Part shown: positions 16,626-25,728 of the stretch, piece by piece
Numbering within the stretch: position 1 is the stretch's first letter
How the letters are laid out: every line of letters begins with the position of its first letter
Source of the DNA: Microvirga sp. BSC39
GTDB lineage: Bacteria > Pseudomonadota > Alphaproteobacteria > Rhizobiales > Beijerinckiaceae
Direction: 5' to 3'
Assembly (NCBI RefSeq): GCF_000739015.1
Contig: NZ_JPUG01000080.1
Coordinates: forward strand, 1-64,000
Length of the DNA stretch: 64,000 nt
Made by a program: the position numbers and the translations under genes
Notes under the pieces: model-generated
Told to the model about the DNA's origin: nothing
Databases searched by the model: none
What the model saw: the letters and a program-made list of their open reading frames with translations, nothing else

Positions 16626-18539
16626 ATGACAGGCTCCCCGGAGCCGGCGGAACTCTCCGGTGACGAACTGACCTACCGTCTCCACCAACAGGAGCGGCTG
16701 GCCCAGTTCGGCGTCCTCGCTCTTGAGACACCGGATTTCACCCTCCTGCTTCAAGAGGCGACACGCCTCTGCGCCGAGGGGCTGCACACTCGTTACTGCA
16801 AGGCTATGGAGTATCTGCCCGACGAGGATCAGTTCATTGTGCGAGCTGGAGTGGGATGGAAGCCCCGCGTGATCGGTTCCAGGACGGGTGGGGATCTGCA
16901 AAGCCCCACAGGCTATGCTTACAAGAAGGGAGAACCCGTCATCTCCAGCCACTTGGATGGCGAGACCTGCTTTCGCACGCCCCAAGCCTTGGTGGAGCAC
17001 GGGATCAGGCGGGCGATCAACGTCCCGATTGCCACTCGCAGCAGGCGCTACGGTGTTCTCGAGGCGGACAGCCCCATTGAGAGCAGGTTCACTGAAGCCG
17101 ACATTGCCTTCATGCAGGGTTTTGCTAATCTCCTTGGAGTTGCCTTTGAACGGGGCCAGGGCGAGCAGGCGTTGCGCGATACAGAGGAGCGCTATCGTCT
17201 CGCCGCCAAGGCCACGAATGATGCAATCTGGGACTGGGATCTCGCTGCCGACCGGATCCTCTGGAACGAGGCTCTCACCACATTCTTCGGTTACCCGCAA
17301 GGCGAGACGAATGGCTCCTGGTGGAAGGAGCACATCCATCCCGATGACCGGGAGCGGGTGGTGCAGGCCATTCACGCGGTGATCGACGGTGGTCCCGAGC
17401 ACTGGAGTATGGAGTACCGCTTCCTGAGGGCCGACGGATCGGACGCCTATGTCTTCGACCGCGGCTACGTAATCCGGGATGAGCGCGGATGCGCAGTTCG
17501 GATGATCGGCGCCATGATTGACCTCACCGAGCGCAGGCAATCGGAGGCGGCCCTTCAGGAGAGCGAGGAGTTCACCCGCCGCATCCTGGAAAGCTCCACC
17601 GACTGCATCAAGGTACTCGATGCCGATGCCCGCCTGCGGTTCATGAGCCCGGGTGGCCTGCACGTCATGGAGGTGGACGTTTTCGGCTCCATCGAGGGCT
17701 GCGATTGGCGTGATTTCTGGACGGGACCTGATCATGAAAAAGCCCAGCAAGCAGTCAGAACGGCGCTCGCCGGCGGCAACGCCCGTTTTCAGGGCCATAC
17801 CCCAACGATGAAGGGCAAGCCCCGCTGGTGGGACGTGGCAGTAAGCCCGATCCCCAATCCGGACGGCTCAGTTGACAAGCTTTTGTCGGTCTCGCGGGAC
17901 ATCACCGAAACCAAGCAGATGGAGGAGCATCAGCGGCTTCTCATCAACGAGCTGAACCATCGGGTGAAGAACACGCTCGCCACTGTCCAGTCTATCGCCA
18001 GCCAGACGCTGCGCAATGCCGCGACCCTGGAGAAAGCCCTGGCTGCCTTCGAGGCGCGCCTGCTGGCGCTCTCCAGAGCCCACAACGTGCTCACCCGCGA
18101 GAACTGGGATGGTGCCCATCTGCGCGAGATCGTGGCCGAGGCGGTCGCACCCTACAGCAACCGGCGCGAGGATCGGCTGCACCTAAGTGGACCCGACGTG
18201 CGGCTACCGCCCCGGATGGCGCTGGCGCTCGCCATGGCCTTGCAAGAGCTGGCGACCAATGCCGTTAAGTATGGAGCTCTCTCGAACGCGGTCGGCGAGA
18301 TCCGCATCCAGTGGACCCTCGATCGCACGCAGGAGCCGCCGCGCCTGCACCTCACGTGGGAGGAGAGCGGCGGCCCATCGGTCCAAGTGCCGACGCGAAG
18401 GGGCTTCGGGACGCGGCTGATCGAGCGCAGCTTGGCTCTGGATCTGGAAGGCGATGTCCGGATTGCGTTTGCCCCAGGCGGGGTCACGTGCACCGTGGAC
18501 GCCCCCCTCCTGCCCGACGGCTCGCCGCCCCCCGCATGA
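16626..18539 (+). CDS. HWE-family sensor histidine kinase (GAF-PAS-PAS)
   Basis: A soluble histidine kinase, about 637 residues from ATG 16626, chosen for GGGGAGG four bases upstream; ATGs at 16599 and earlier are alternatives. Order: GAF domain about residues 20-180, PAS/PAC (with IHPDDRERVV) about 190-320, second PAS about 325-440, then the HWE phosphoacceptor block LINELNHRVKNTLATVQSIA near 450, ATP-binding NAVKYGAL and GFGTRLIERSLALDLEG. HWE kinases usually feed orphan response regulators and, in alphaproteobacteria, the general stress response or light signalling. No response regulator is adjacent. Confidence 0.9.
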   Translation: MTGSPEPAELSGDELTYRLHQQERLAQFGVLALETPDFTLLLQEATRLCAEGLHTRYCKAMEYLPDEDQFIVRAGVGWKPRVIGSRTGGDLQSPTGYAYKKGEPVISSHLDGETCFRTPQALVEHGIRRAINVPIATRSRRYGVLEADSPIESRFTEADIAFMQGFANLLGVAFERGQGEQALRDTEERYRLAAKATNDAIWDWDLAADRILWNEALTTFFGYPQGETNGSWWKEHIHPDDRERVVQAIHAVIDGGPEHWSMEYRFLRADGSDAYVFDRGYVIRDERGCAVRMIGAMIDLTERRQSEAALQESEEFTRRILESSTDCIKVLDADARLRFMSPGGLHVMEVDVFGSIEGCDWRDFWTGPDHEKAQQAVRTALAGGNARFQGHTPTMKGKPRWWDVAVSPIPNPDGSVDKLLSVSRDITETKQMEEHQRLLINELNHRVKNTLATVQSIASQTLRNAATLEKALAAFEARLLALSRAHNVLTRENWDGAHLREIVAEAVAPYSNRREDRLHLSGPDVRLPPRMALALAMALQELATNAVKYGALSNAVGEIRIQWTLDRTQEPPRLHLTWEESGGPSVQVPTRRGFGTRLIERSLALDLEGDVRIAFAPGGVTCTVDAPLLPDGSPPPA

Positions 18540-18547
18540 GAGAACTC

Positions 18548-18616
18548 ATGAACGACAAGCGTTCACCGCTTGCAGCCATGGGCAGGGATGATGCAACAGG
18601 GGAGAAGCTTCTATGA
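18548..18616 (+). CDS. Possible 22-codon leader/coupling ORF
   Basis: A short frame begins nine bases after the kinase stop and ends in ATGA overlap with the thioesterase start at 18613. The overlap suggests translational coupling, but a peptide this short may be accidental. No similarity is recognised. Confidence 0.25.
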   Translation: MNDKRSPLAAMGRDDATGEKLL

Positions 18617-19011
18617 CAGACCAGCAACCTAACGTGCCAGGCGGCCCACATCTACGGACGGTAGCGATGCCGCGGGACACCAACCCGAGCGGTGACATCT
18701 TCGGCGGCTGGACTGTGTCCCAGATGGATCTGGCTGGTGGAACCTTTGCGGCTCAGGCCGCAGGCGGGCGCGTTGCCACGGTCTCGATTGATGCCATGGA
18801 GTTCCTGCGGCCTGTCTCTGTTGGTGACGAGGTCTCCTGCTACTGCACCTTGGTCAAGAATGGCGAGACCTCCCTCACGGTTCACATCGAGACCTGGGCC
18901 AAGGCGAGAGGGACACAGGCGGGTGAGAAAGTCACGGAGGGCACCTTCACCTTTGTGGCCATCGACGAGCACGGCAAACCGAGAACGCTCCCCAATTCTG
19001 GTCAGGGATAG
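18613..19011 (+). CDS. Acyl-CoA thioesterase, hotdog fold (YciA-like)
   Basis: A 132-residue cytoplasmic acyl-CoA hydrolase. GGGGAG precedes the ATG. The signature DTNPSGDIFGGWTVSQMDLAGG contains the catalytic Asp and the hotdog helix, VATVSIDAMEFLRPVSVGD the following strands, and ETWAKARG the CoA-binding strand. It closely resembles a second copy at 30714-31118. It lies directly downstream of the HWE kinase on the same strand, which may be chance. Substrate chain length cannot be inferred. Confidence 0.9.
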   Translation: MTDQQPNVPGGPHLRTVAMPRDTNPSGDIFGGWTVSQMDLAGGTFAAQAAGGRVATVSIDAMEFLRPVSVGDEVSCYCTLVKNGETSLTVHIETWAKARGTQAGEKVTEGTFTFVAIDEHGKPRTLPNSGQG

Positions 19012-19383
19012 GTCGCTGGCCGATCGGGTCGGCTCCATGCTTCCAGCATCGGCGGCTCCTGCCAGATGGCGATTGACATCCTGGTCACCGCTCGCCCAGT
19101 GCAGTCCTGATCTGCTGCTCCTCCAGATCGATTTCCGCCACGAGAGTGCCCATGGCATCCGTTTCGAGTTCGTCCTTCCGGTGGAAGCCTCCACACGCAG
19201 GCTTTGGTGTAGATCCGTTCGCTTGAGGCCAGCAAGCGGACGTCCATGCGAGTATGCTCTACAGCACATTTTGACCCGATGCTGATCTTATCAAACTCCT
19301 CAAGTCAGATTTTCAAGCCGTCGGCTTGGCTCTGAGTAGCGCGGCCTCCGTGCTCGTTGGCCGGAGGCCGCTCTCCATGCGCA

Positions 19384-19656
19384 TCAATAAAGGAAGTATG
19401 GATCGAGTACGCGCACCTCAGTGATCCGATCAACCGGCAGGTTGTTTCGCTCCGCAACCCTGCGGATGGCTTCCGGTGAGGGGGCATCGTAGATGCAATA
19501 CGTCTTCTTCTTGTCTGGGGTAACATAGGAGTGCACCCAGGTGACTTGCTCCTGGTTGTTCACGCTAACCACGGCGTTGCTGGCCTGGGCACCGGTCTGG
19601 TCGGCTGACAGGCTCAGTCCATCTGGAAAAGTCCGCTCCACAAGATATCGAGTCAT
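19384..19656 (-). CDS. DUF4242 small protein (nickel-binding SCO4226-like)
   Basis: A 90-residue ferredoxin-like alpha/beta protein. GGAGGAGAG sits just before the ATG. The family pattern is clear: MTRYLVERTFPDGL at the start, then VTWVHSYVTPDKKKTYCIYDAPSPEAIRRVAERNNLPVDRI near the end. The Streptomyces member SCO4226 binds nickel, but most have no known role and the ligands are not all evident here. Just upstream on the same strand is the LuxR-type regulator gene, facing the same way. Confidence 0.85.
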   Translation of the reverse strand: MTRYLVERTFPDGLSLSADQTGAQASNAVVSVNNQEQVTWVHSYVTPDKKKTYCIYDAPSPEAIRRVAERNNLPVDRITEVRVLDPYFLY

Positions 19657-19737
19657 TGTCTCTCCTCCATAAGCAGCCGCTTGGGCTACGTTAGGAGGTT
19701 CGCGCAGGTTCTAATTTTGCGCATCGGGAACACCTCC

Positions 19738-22368
19738 CTATTTTGGGCGGCCGGTACCCCCATTTTTGGCGACACTACCCGATATCATCGGCTGCGGGCC
19801 TGCCTCAAACCTCGCGACTTCAAGGCGCGATGAGACACCCAGCTTCGCGAGCACTGCCGAGACGTGGTGGTCCACTGTCTTTGCCGAAATGTGCAGTCGG
19901 CTTGCGATGGCTGCGTTGGTCAGACCCTCCTTCAGCAGCGAGACAATCTCCGCTTGGCGAGAGGTCAGCCCCAGCGAGTTGCTACGGGTTGCGGTCCGCG
20001 GGCCACGCGGTAGGCGGCCGACCCCTTCGCTCCTCAGGCGCTGCCGCAGGGCATCGGCGGCGGGGCTGGCCCCGAGGCGGTCAAACAGCGCCAATGCCTC
20101 CCGGCAGGCAACCTCGTCGCCCTCGGCGAGCGCACGGGCCCGTTCGTACGGGCAGTCCCGCGCCGCCCAGGCAATGGCCGCATCCTGCCACTCGCCATCG
20201 AGCTCTAGTAGGAAGGGTCGTGCTATCCAATTTGGGGGATGAACCTCTGATCCCGCCCGCCTGCGCCAGAAGGCGAACTCGCCTCCATGCCAGGGATGGC
20301 GGTGCGCAAGTGCAATATCCCAGACCGCTTCTGCCTCTGTTCGCGCCTGTTCAGGGTTCCTGGCAAGCCAGGCCGCCTCGGCCCGGGCGGCGCGCACCGG
20401 TGCCAGACGCTGGAGAGTGCCGGTGCGCTGTGCCAGGTCCAGAGCCTCGTCGAGAGCCGTCCATACCCCTGGATCACCGCGGCGGGCCCGCACCCGCCCA
20501 AGTGCCACGAGTGCCATGATACGGCTGACTACAGCCAACTCGGGGGTTTGCAGAACCTCATGTGCCATGTCAGCAGCGTCGGTCCAGCGGCCCTGGTAAA
20601 GGTACGTGAGGGCAATCCATGCCTGAGTGTAATGGAGGGCATGGTCGAGGTCGCGCTCGGAGGCATACGCCATCCCCTCCTTTAGGATCTGCTCGGCCTC
20701 GGCGAAGCGATACTGTTCGCCATATGAGGAGCCGATGTTGAGGTAGGCAAGGGCAACGAGGCCATCGAAGCCGTGCTCCCTGGCCAATGCGATGCTTCGA
20801 TCGAGATGGGTGCGGCCGCGCAGATCGTCCGTCACAAGCATCGCGGCCCCGACCGCGAGGTGGGCCGATGCCAAGGTCTCCTGATCGCCCACGGCCTCGG
20901 CCATCGCGATTGCCTTGCGCCCCCACGCCATGGCCGAGCTCTTGTCGCGATCGAGCATTCGCAGGTGTGCCTGCATCCGCAGCGCGGCAGCGAGCTCGCG
21001 GCTGGGTCCGAGTCGCTCCAGGATCGCGATTGCCCTGAGACTGCACGCGTCCGCCTCGGCATTCAGGCCTGAGCGAACGAGCGGCCAGGCAAGCGCGGCG
21101 AGATTGCTGCCCTCCTTGCGCGGGTTGTCGAGCTCGCGCCATAGGTTGACCGCTTGGCCCCGGGCATCAGCAGCCTCGCCCTGGCGGTCCAGGAGCGCGC
21201 ACTCCTCCGCGAGAGCCTCAAGCAGGTTGGCTCGCTCCTCAGGGCGGTTTGGCCCGGTGTACCGCAGGGCTCTGGCGAGCTGATCAGCGGCCTCGCGGTG
21301 CGATCCCACAGATCTGGCCAGCTTCGCTGCAACAGGAGCGTATGTCCGAACTGCCTCCGCGTCACCAGCCGCGTCCGCATGGTGTGCAAGAAGGCTCCCG
21401 CTGGCGGTCCCGAGTTCCAGCAGCGCCTCCAGCACCTGACCGTGCAGAACCGCCCTGCGCGGGGGTGCGATCGACTCGAGCACTGCCTGGCGGGTGAGTT
21501 CATGGCGCAGAACGAGTGTCTCTCCCTCGGCACGCAGGAGCCCCACGCCCATACATGCATCGGTCAGATCGGCATCCTCACCCACGATGCGCCGGAGGAG
21601 GCGAGCATCAGAGCGCGGGCCGATCACCGCAGCAACCTCAAGAACGTTCCGGGCAGCCTTGGGAAGGCGTGCAGCACGTTGGAGAACAATATCACGAACG
21701 GTGGACGGGACACGGTCAGCCTCGCCCGAAATCAGCAGTTCCGTCACGAGGAAGGGATTGCCGCCGGTCTTCCGGTGCACGATATCGGGATCGAAGCACT
21801 CGTCCTGGGTGAGCTGACGGACCGACCCCACCGACAGTGGGGCGAGTGGAATCCGGCGGACGGCTCGGCATGTTGCCAGTACGGCCAGCAGGTTACGCAA
21901 GGAGTGGTTCTGATCGAACTCATCGTCGCGGAATGACACGATCAGCAAAGCTTCAACGGCTTGGATCCGCCGCCCCAGGAACTTGATGGCATCCAGGGTC
22001 GCCTCGTCGGCCCAATGCAAATCTTCAATTATGTAGATTGCCGGACCGGCACGCTGGAGCTCCTGCAGTAACTCGGGGAAAACGACGGTGACGCTTGCCT
22101 GATCGTCTCGCAGGGCCGAGAGCCTGCCGCCCATCTGCGCCGCGATTTCCTGGAATGGTGCCAAGGGCGAGGGGGTAAACAGGGGATCGCATCGGCCCCA
22201 CAGGACGCGCTCCCGTCCACGGTGGGTTGAGGCGAAAGATTCCAGGAGTGAGGTCTTGCCCAGACCGGCCTCGCCGCTGACCAGCACGACCCGCCCCTCT
22301 CCAGCACGCAAGTCACGCGCGGATTGCTGTAAAACCTCTAACGAAGCCTGGCGTTCAAGGAGTTGCAT
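19738..22368 (-). CDS. LuxR-family ATP-binding regulator (LAL/MalT-like)
   Basis: A large signal-transduction ATPase, about 876 residues from the ATG at 22368; an in-frame extension to 22542 looks non-coding. Walker A is SGEAGLGKTSLLES near residue 35 and Walker B-like IYIIEDLHWADEATLD near 120. A long helical repeat (TPR-like) middle region with many ALA/LAR helices follows from about 350 to 780. The C-terminal LuxR HTH is LTSRQAEIVSLLKEGLTNAAIASRLHISAKTVDHHVSAVLAKLG. LAL regulators oligomerise on inducer plus ATP and activate transcription. Targets are unknown; DUF4242 just downstream is a candidate. Confidence 0.9.
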   Translation of the reverse strand: MQLLERQASLEVLQQSARDLRAGEGRVVLVSGEAGLGKTSLLESFASTHRGRERVLWGRCDPLFTPSPLAPFQEIAAQMGGRLSALRDDQASVTVVFPELLQELQRAGPAIYIIEDLHWADEATLDAIKFLGRRIQAVEALLIVSFRDDEFDQNHSLRNLLAVLATCRAVRRIPLAPLSVGSVRQLTQDECFDPDIVHRKTGGNPFLVTELLISGEADRVPSTVRDIVLQRAARLPKAARNVLEVAAVIGPRSDARLLRRIVGEDADLTDACMGVGLLRAEGETLVLRHELTRQAVLESIAPPRRAVLHGQVLEALLELGTASGSLLAHHADAAGDAEAVRTYAPVAAKLARSVGSHREAADQLARALRYTGPNRPEERANLLEALAEECALLDRQGEAADARGQAVNLWRELDNPRKEGSNLAALAWPLVRSGLNAEADACSLRAIAILERLGPSRELAAALRMQAHLRMLDRDKSSAMAWGRKAIAMAEAVGDQETLASAHLAVGAAMLVTDDLRGRTHLDRSIALAREHGFDGLVALAYLNIGSSYGEQYRFAEAEQILKEGMAYASERDLDHALHYTQAWIALTYLYQGRWTDAADMAHEVLQTPELAVVSRIMALVALGRVRARRGDPGVWTALDEALDLAQRTGTLQRLAPVRAARAEAAWLARNPEQARTEAEAVWDIALAHRHPWHGGEFAFWRRRAGSEVHPPNWIARPFLLELDGEWQDAAIAWAARDCPYERARALAEGDEVACREALALFDRLGASPAADALRQRLRSEGVGRLPRGPRTATRSNSLGLTSRQAEIVSLLKEGLTNAAIASRLHISAKTVDHHVSAVLAKLGVSSRLEVARFEAGPQPMISGSVAKNGGTGRPK

Positions 22369-22652
22369 GGCTGAGTTCCGCTTAAGCTTCAATCCTGCCG
22401 GATCTACAGGCAGCGCGCTAGACCCAGCGTATCCTTCGCTTTCTCTTGCTGAGCCCTTGTGTCGGGGCTTGGCGTTCTCACAAGCCGAGGTTGCAAGGGC
22501 ACAGCCCACATTTGCAGCAAGCAGGATGCACTTCGAGATCAATCAGCCATACACGCTGGGCTCACGATGTGTGTTCAGGTTTGGAGAGCGGCTGATCGGG
22601 AGAGTGCCCGGGAATATCAGTCATTAGAGTTGTTCAAATGTCTCCTCCTGGC

Positions 22653-22783
22653 AGATGCTGCTGAAAAACTCCGCAACTGTCGCTTTTCGCATTGTCAGCA
22701 TACAGGATGCTGGGCCTGATCTTGTACGCTGGCGCTAGTAATAGATGGAGGAACCAGCCCTCAGTACTTTTTCAACAGCATCG
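22653..22783. repeat. Small element bounded by inverted ends (MITE-like remnant)
   Basis: AGATGCTGCTGAAAAACT (22653-22670) and AGTACTTTTTCAACAGCATC (22763-22782) are imperfect inverted repeats about 130 bp apart; the motif GATGCTGTTGAAAAAGT is reminiscent of IS5/IS1182-type ends. There is no ORF inside. An internal block GGCCTGATCTTGTACGCTGG has a near match at 50830-50850. Confidence 0.5.
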
Positions 22784-22863
22784 ACCGTTTCGGATCTTCC
22801 GGTGGTTGGCAAGATGCTGGGATGACGCGGAATAGCGTTGGCGCTGCATCCCACGGTGTCCCG

Positions 22864-23583
22864 TTATCGTGGCTCAGCTTTCAGGCTCAGGAAGGTTGGG
22901 TCGAACTCGGCGATCCCTTGCAGGCGCGGCCAATCTTTGATGACCACAGTGTCACCATGCCAGGTGATCAATTCCTCCTTACGAAGTTCCTGGATAACCC
23001 GGTTCACGTGAACGGTTGAGAGCCCAAGGGTGTCGCCCAACTCGGCCTGGGTCAGGGGGAGCTGAAAGCTATCATCTGTGGTCAATCCGACGGCCCGAAG
23101 GCGTAGAAGAAGCTCGCAGAGCAGGTGAGCGGTATGCTCAAGGGCCGAGCGCCGCCCCATGCTCACGAGCCACTGGCGGTGGATGGCGGCATCGACGACA
23201 ATGTTCACCGCCAGCAACCGGGTTAGATGAGGGTGGGTTTCGGTGATCTCGCGAAGAGCCTCGTGGGGAACCATGCCGATCGTGCAAGGCGTGACCGCCA
23301 TGACGGCATGGTCCATCACCTTCACCAGAAAGCTGTGGAGGTCCACGAAGTCGCCCGGCACGTGAAGGGCCGTGATCTGGCGTTTCCCATTGCGCAGGAT
23401 GTTGTAGCGCGCAGCAAAGCCCGTGATGAGGAAGATACTCTCGGACGGGCGATCACCTTCGCGGACCAGATCCTCTCCCTTTCCTACCGCTCCTTGCCTG
23501 ACGACAGCTCTCCCAAGAACTTCTCGTTCCGAGTTTGAGAGATGATCGTACTGCTCAAGCTTATGGATAAATGCTGCGCTCAG
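22864..23583 (-). CDS. Crp/Fnr-family regulator, subfamily A, without ATG start
   Basis: A cyclic-nucleotide-binding fold plus HTH regulator. The C-terminal part (from GTG 23361) is VPGDFVDLHSF to the HTH LPLTQAELGDTLGLSTVHVNRVIQELRKEELI. Crucially, the same frame stays open upstream and encodes the missing front half: FIHKLEQYDHLSNSEREVL, EDLVREGDRP, FLITGFAARYNIL. There is no ATG or GTG in that part. A CTG at 23583 has AGGAG six bases upstream, and an ATT at 23613 follows GAGGAG. Either the gene uses a rare start codon or its start was lost. FNR-type cysteines for an iron-sulphur cluster are not evident. It pairs with the protein at 25968-26711. Confidence 0.75.
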   Translation of the reverse strand: MSAAFIHKLEQYDHLSNSEREVLGRAVVRQGAVGKGEDLVREGDRPSESIFLITGFAARYNILRNGKRQITALHVPGDFVDLHSFLVKVMDHAVMAVTPCTIGMVPHEALREITETHPHLTRLLAVNIVVDAAIHRQWLVSMGRRSALEHTAHLLCELLLRLRAVGLTTDDSFQLPLTQAELGDTLGLSTVHVNRVIQELRKEELITWHGDTVVIKDWPRLQGIAEFDPTFLSLKAEPR

Positions 23584-23798
23584 GACGGACTCCTGCGAAG
23601 GACGGCTGGCAATACTCCTCAGCTTAGCGGACCACGCGCAGGAAGACGAGAGAGACTGACATGACCTTGTCCGTCAGGGATTTTCGAACCCAAGCCCCGG
23701 CTTCCTGGTGCCAACACCCTTATGCTCAGCCACCTACGAGGATATTGCCGCTCGGGTCAGGCAACGGACAGGCTAAGATCTGACGCTGCTGAGCTAGT

Positions 23799-24515
23799 CT
23801 AGCGGAACGAACCAATGAGACGTTCATATTCCGCCTCTGGCACGCCATAGCTGTCCCCGGCTGTTTCCTCCAAACGAAGGCGATCCAGAACCACGACATT
23901 GCCCCGATTGGCTTGGATGATCTCCCGCTCTTCGAGGATGTTGAGCGCCTCCGTCACACTGGCCCGGCGCACTCCCAGCATCAGCGCGATGAACTCGTGC
24001 GTAAGGGCAAGGTCATCCCCGTCCACGCGGTCGTGGCACATGAGAAGCCAGCGGGCGAGACGCTCCTCGATCCTGTGGCTGCCGTTGGACAAAGCCGTGT
24101 GCGACGTCTGAATGGTAAAGGCCTGAACATACCGAAGCAGCAGGGAATGCAGCGAGGAACTCTGCCGGATCGCCTGCCGCAGGCGCTCCGTCTCGATCCT
24201 CAGTCCTGACCCTCCGATCTGCATGAACGTCTCGTGCGGGGTGCTGTCGACCCCGAGAAGAACAGGAGTGCCCGCCAGACCATCCCGTCCGGTGAGGCCG
24301 ATCTCAATGCGCCGTCCGCCTGCCGTATTCGCAATGATCGAGGTGATGCCGGCCTCAAGGAAGTGGACGTGCTCAATCGGCTGGTGAGGGGTGATCAGCA
24401 CATCGCCTCGGTTGAGCGTCACAGGCTCGAGAGACCGCTGAAGGAGGTCGAAGTCCTCAGGACACAGCTTGGCCAGCAGCCGGTTGTGAACGGAGGATTG
24501 GGTCAGATCAGGCAT
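23799..24515 (-). CDS. Crp/Fnr-family regulator, subfamily B
   Basis: A 238-residue regulator. The N-terminal beta-roll has LNRGDVLITPHQPIEHVHFLEAG near residue 35 and IGLTGRDGLAGTPVLLG near 75. The HTH is LALTHEFIALMLGVRRASVTEALNILEEREII near residue 180. Subfamily B differs from A in lacking the LxGFAxRY strand and in its different HTH. It is closely similar to the gene at 25009-25728. Ligand and targets are unknown. It is on the same strand as the subfamily A gene at 22864. Confidence 0.88.
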   Translation of the reverse strand: MPDLTQSSVHNRLLAKLCPEDFDLLQRSLEPVTLNRGDVLITPHQPIEHVHFLEAGITSIIANTAGGRRIEIGLTGRDGLAGTPVLLGVDSTPHETFMQIGGSGLRIETERLRQAIRQSSSLHSLLLRYVQAFTIQTSHTALSNGSHRIEERLARWLLMCHDRVDGDDLALTHEFIALMLGVRRASVTEALNILEEREIIQANRGNVVVLDRLRLEETAGDSYGVPEAEYERLIGSFR

Positions 24516-24727
24516 GCCGGGACGAGTTCAAATACGACGAGAAGCTTATGCTTTAGCTGCCAGGATGACCAGCAGGAGCGGATATACAGGCTGACTGCCC
24601 CAGTTCAAGCGAGGAGGTCGGCGGCAGGCGGCGTGCGGCAAATGTGCGGTACCGTACATTTGTCGGCAACTTCGGCTCAACTCTGCCGTTGAGTGTTGGT
24701 GCAGAGTGGCTGATGATGGGGCAGCGT

Positions 24728-24940
24728 ATGTCGATTATTGAAGATCGCGGCCCCCCTTTGGAGCCCTTTCCGTTCATCCGGCCCGGTGAAGAGACCAGCC
24801 CAGTCCTCGGTCCCACGGCTCAGCGCCACATCGCCTCCAATCTGCGAACAATGTATAATGATCTCGTGCAGGAACCGCTGCCGGAGCAGTTCCTTAGTCT
24901 CATCGCTCGACTGGATCAGGGCCACACGGAAGGGGAATGA
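24728..24940 (+). CDS. NepR-like anti-sigma factor
   Basis: A short protein, about 70 residues from ATG 24728 (ATGs at 24713 and 24644 are alternatives). The NepR core is visible: two helices with IASNLRTMYNDLVQEPLPEQFLSLIARLDQ. In alphaproteobacteria NepR holds the general stress sigma factor EcfG until phosphorylated PhyR captures it. Neither ecfG nor phyR lies next to this gene, which is unusual since they are usually adjacent. It lies between two subfamily-B Crp genes. The family call rests on the one helical motif and the length. Confidence 0.7.
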   Translation: MSIIEDRGPPLEPFPFIRPGEETSPVLGPTAQRHIASNLRTMYNDLVQEPLPEQFLSLIARLDQGHTEGE

Positions 24941-25008
24941 GGGTCAACCCTCCCGTGCCGGGGATAGTCAATGCGCGTCCGCACTGAAGCACAGCAAAGC
25001 CATCCCGC

Positions 25009-25728
25009 CTAGTTCTTCAACGGCAACCCGATGAGCCTCGCGTATTCAGCCTCTGGGAGGCCGTAGCAGGCGCCCGCGATCTCTTCGAGCCGTGCGCGGT
25101 CGAGAAGGTGGATGCGGCCACGGCTGGTTCTGACGATCTTCACGCCCTCTAGCACATGCAGCGCCTCCGTCACTCCTGAACGCCTTACCCCCAGCATCAG
25201 GGACAGGAACTCATGGGTGAGCGGCAGGTCGTCGCCATCCATGCGGTCATGGCACATGAGCAGCCATCGTGCGAGCCGCTCCTGAATGGCGAAGCGGCCA
25301 TTCGCCAGGGCTGATTGGGCCGTCTGGATCATCAACACCTGCACCCAGTGCAGCAAGAGACCCTTGAGCGAGGGGCTGCCCTCCATGGCGGCCGAAAGGT
25401 CGTCGGCCCGAATCCGCAAGCCTGATCCAGCCACCTGAATGAAGGTCTGATGGGGAGTGTAATCGACCGTGAGGAGGATGGGCTCGCCCGTCATTCCCTC
25501 ACGGCCGATGTGCCCGACCTCCAGGCGCTCATTGTCAGGGCTGATCGCCACCACGGATGCCAGCCCCGCTTCCAGGAAGTGGACATACTCGATGGGCTCA
25601 TTTGCCTCGACCAGCACCTGCTTCACGCTCAAGGTCACCGGCTCAAGGTGAGGCGCCAGACGAGCGAAGTCGTCCTCGGACATGGCCTGGAGCAGACGAT
25701 TGCGAACACTAGACTTGGAGAGGGTCAT
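25009..25728 (-). CDS. Crp/Fnr-family regulator, subfamily B
   Basis: About 239 residues from the ATG at 25728. It is a clear paralogue of 23799-24515: SSVRNRLLQAMSEDDFARL, EPIEYVHFLEAGLASVV, GREGMTGEPILLTVD, and the HTH LPLTHEFLSLMLGVRRSGVTEALHVLEGVKIV. The acidic pair GDDLPLTHEF is conserved between them. The ATG at 25728 is favoured over 25758 because the extra ten residues (Cys-rich) have no counterpart in the paralogue. Confidence 0.88.
   Translation of the reverse strand: MTLSKSSVRNRLLQAMSEDDFARLAPHLEPVTLSVKQVLVEANEPIEYVHFLEAGLASVVAISPDNERLEVGHIGREGMTGEPILLTVDYTPHQTFIQVAGSGLRIRADDLSAAMEGSPSLKGLLLHWVQVLMIQTAQSALANGRFAIQERLARWLLMCHDRMDGDDLPLTHEFLSLMLGVRRSGVTEALHVLEGVKIVRTSRGRIHLLDRARLEEIAGACYGLPEAEYARLIGLPLKN

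Noticed and set aside
16482..17798. 438-codon open frame opposite the HWE kinase
   Set aside because: High-GC antisense shadow; the kinase on the plus strand has GAF, PAS and phosphoacceptor motifs.
23677..23760. tRNA-like sequence on the minus strand (GGGTTCGAAAATCCC T-arm look-alike)
   Set aside because: The T-arm-like piece and a GGTGGCTGAGC stretch recall tRNA-Ser, but no acceptor stem or anticodon arm pairs properly, so it is not called.
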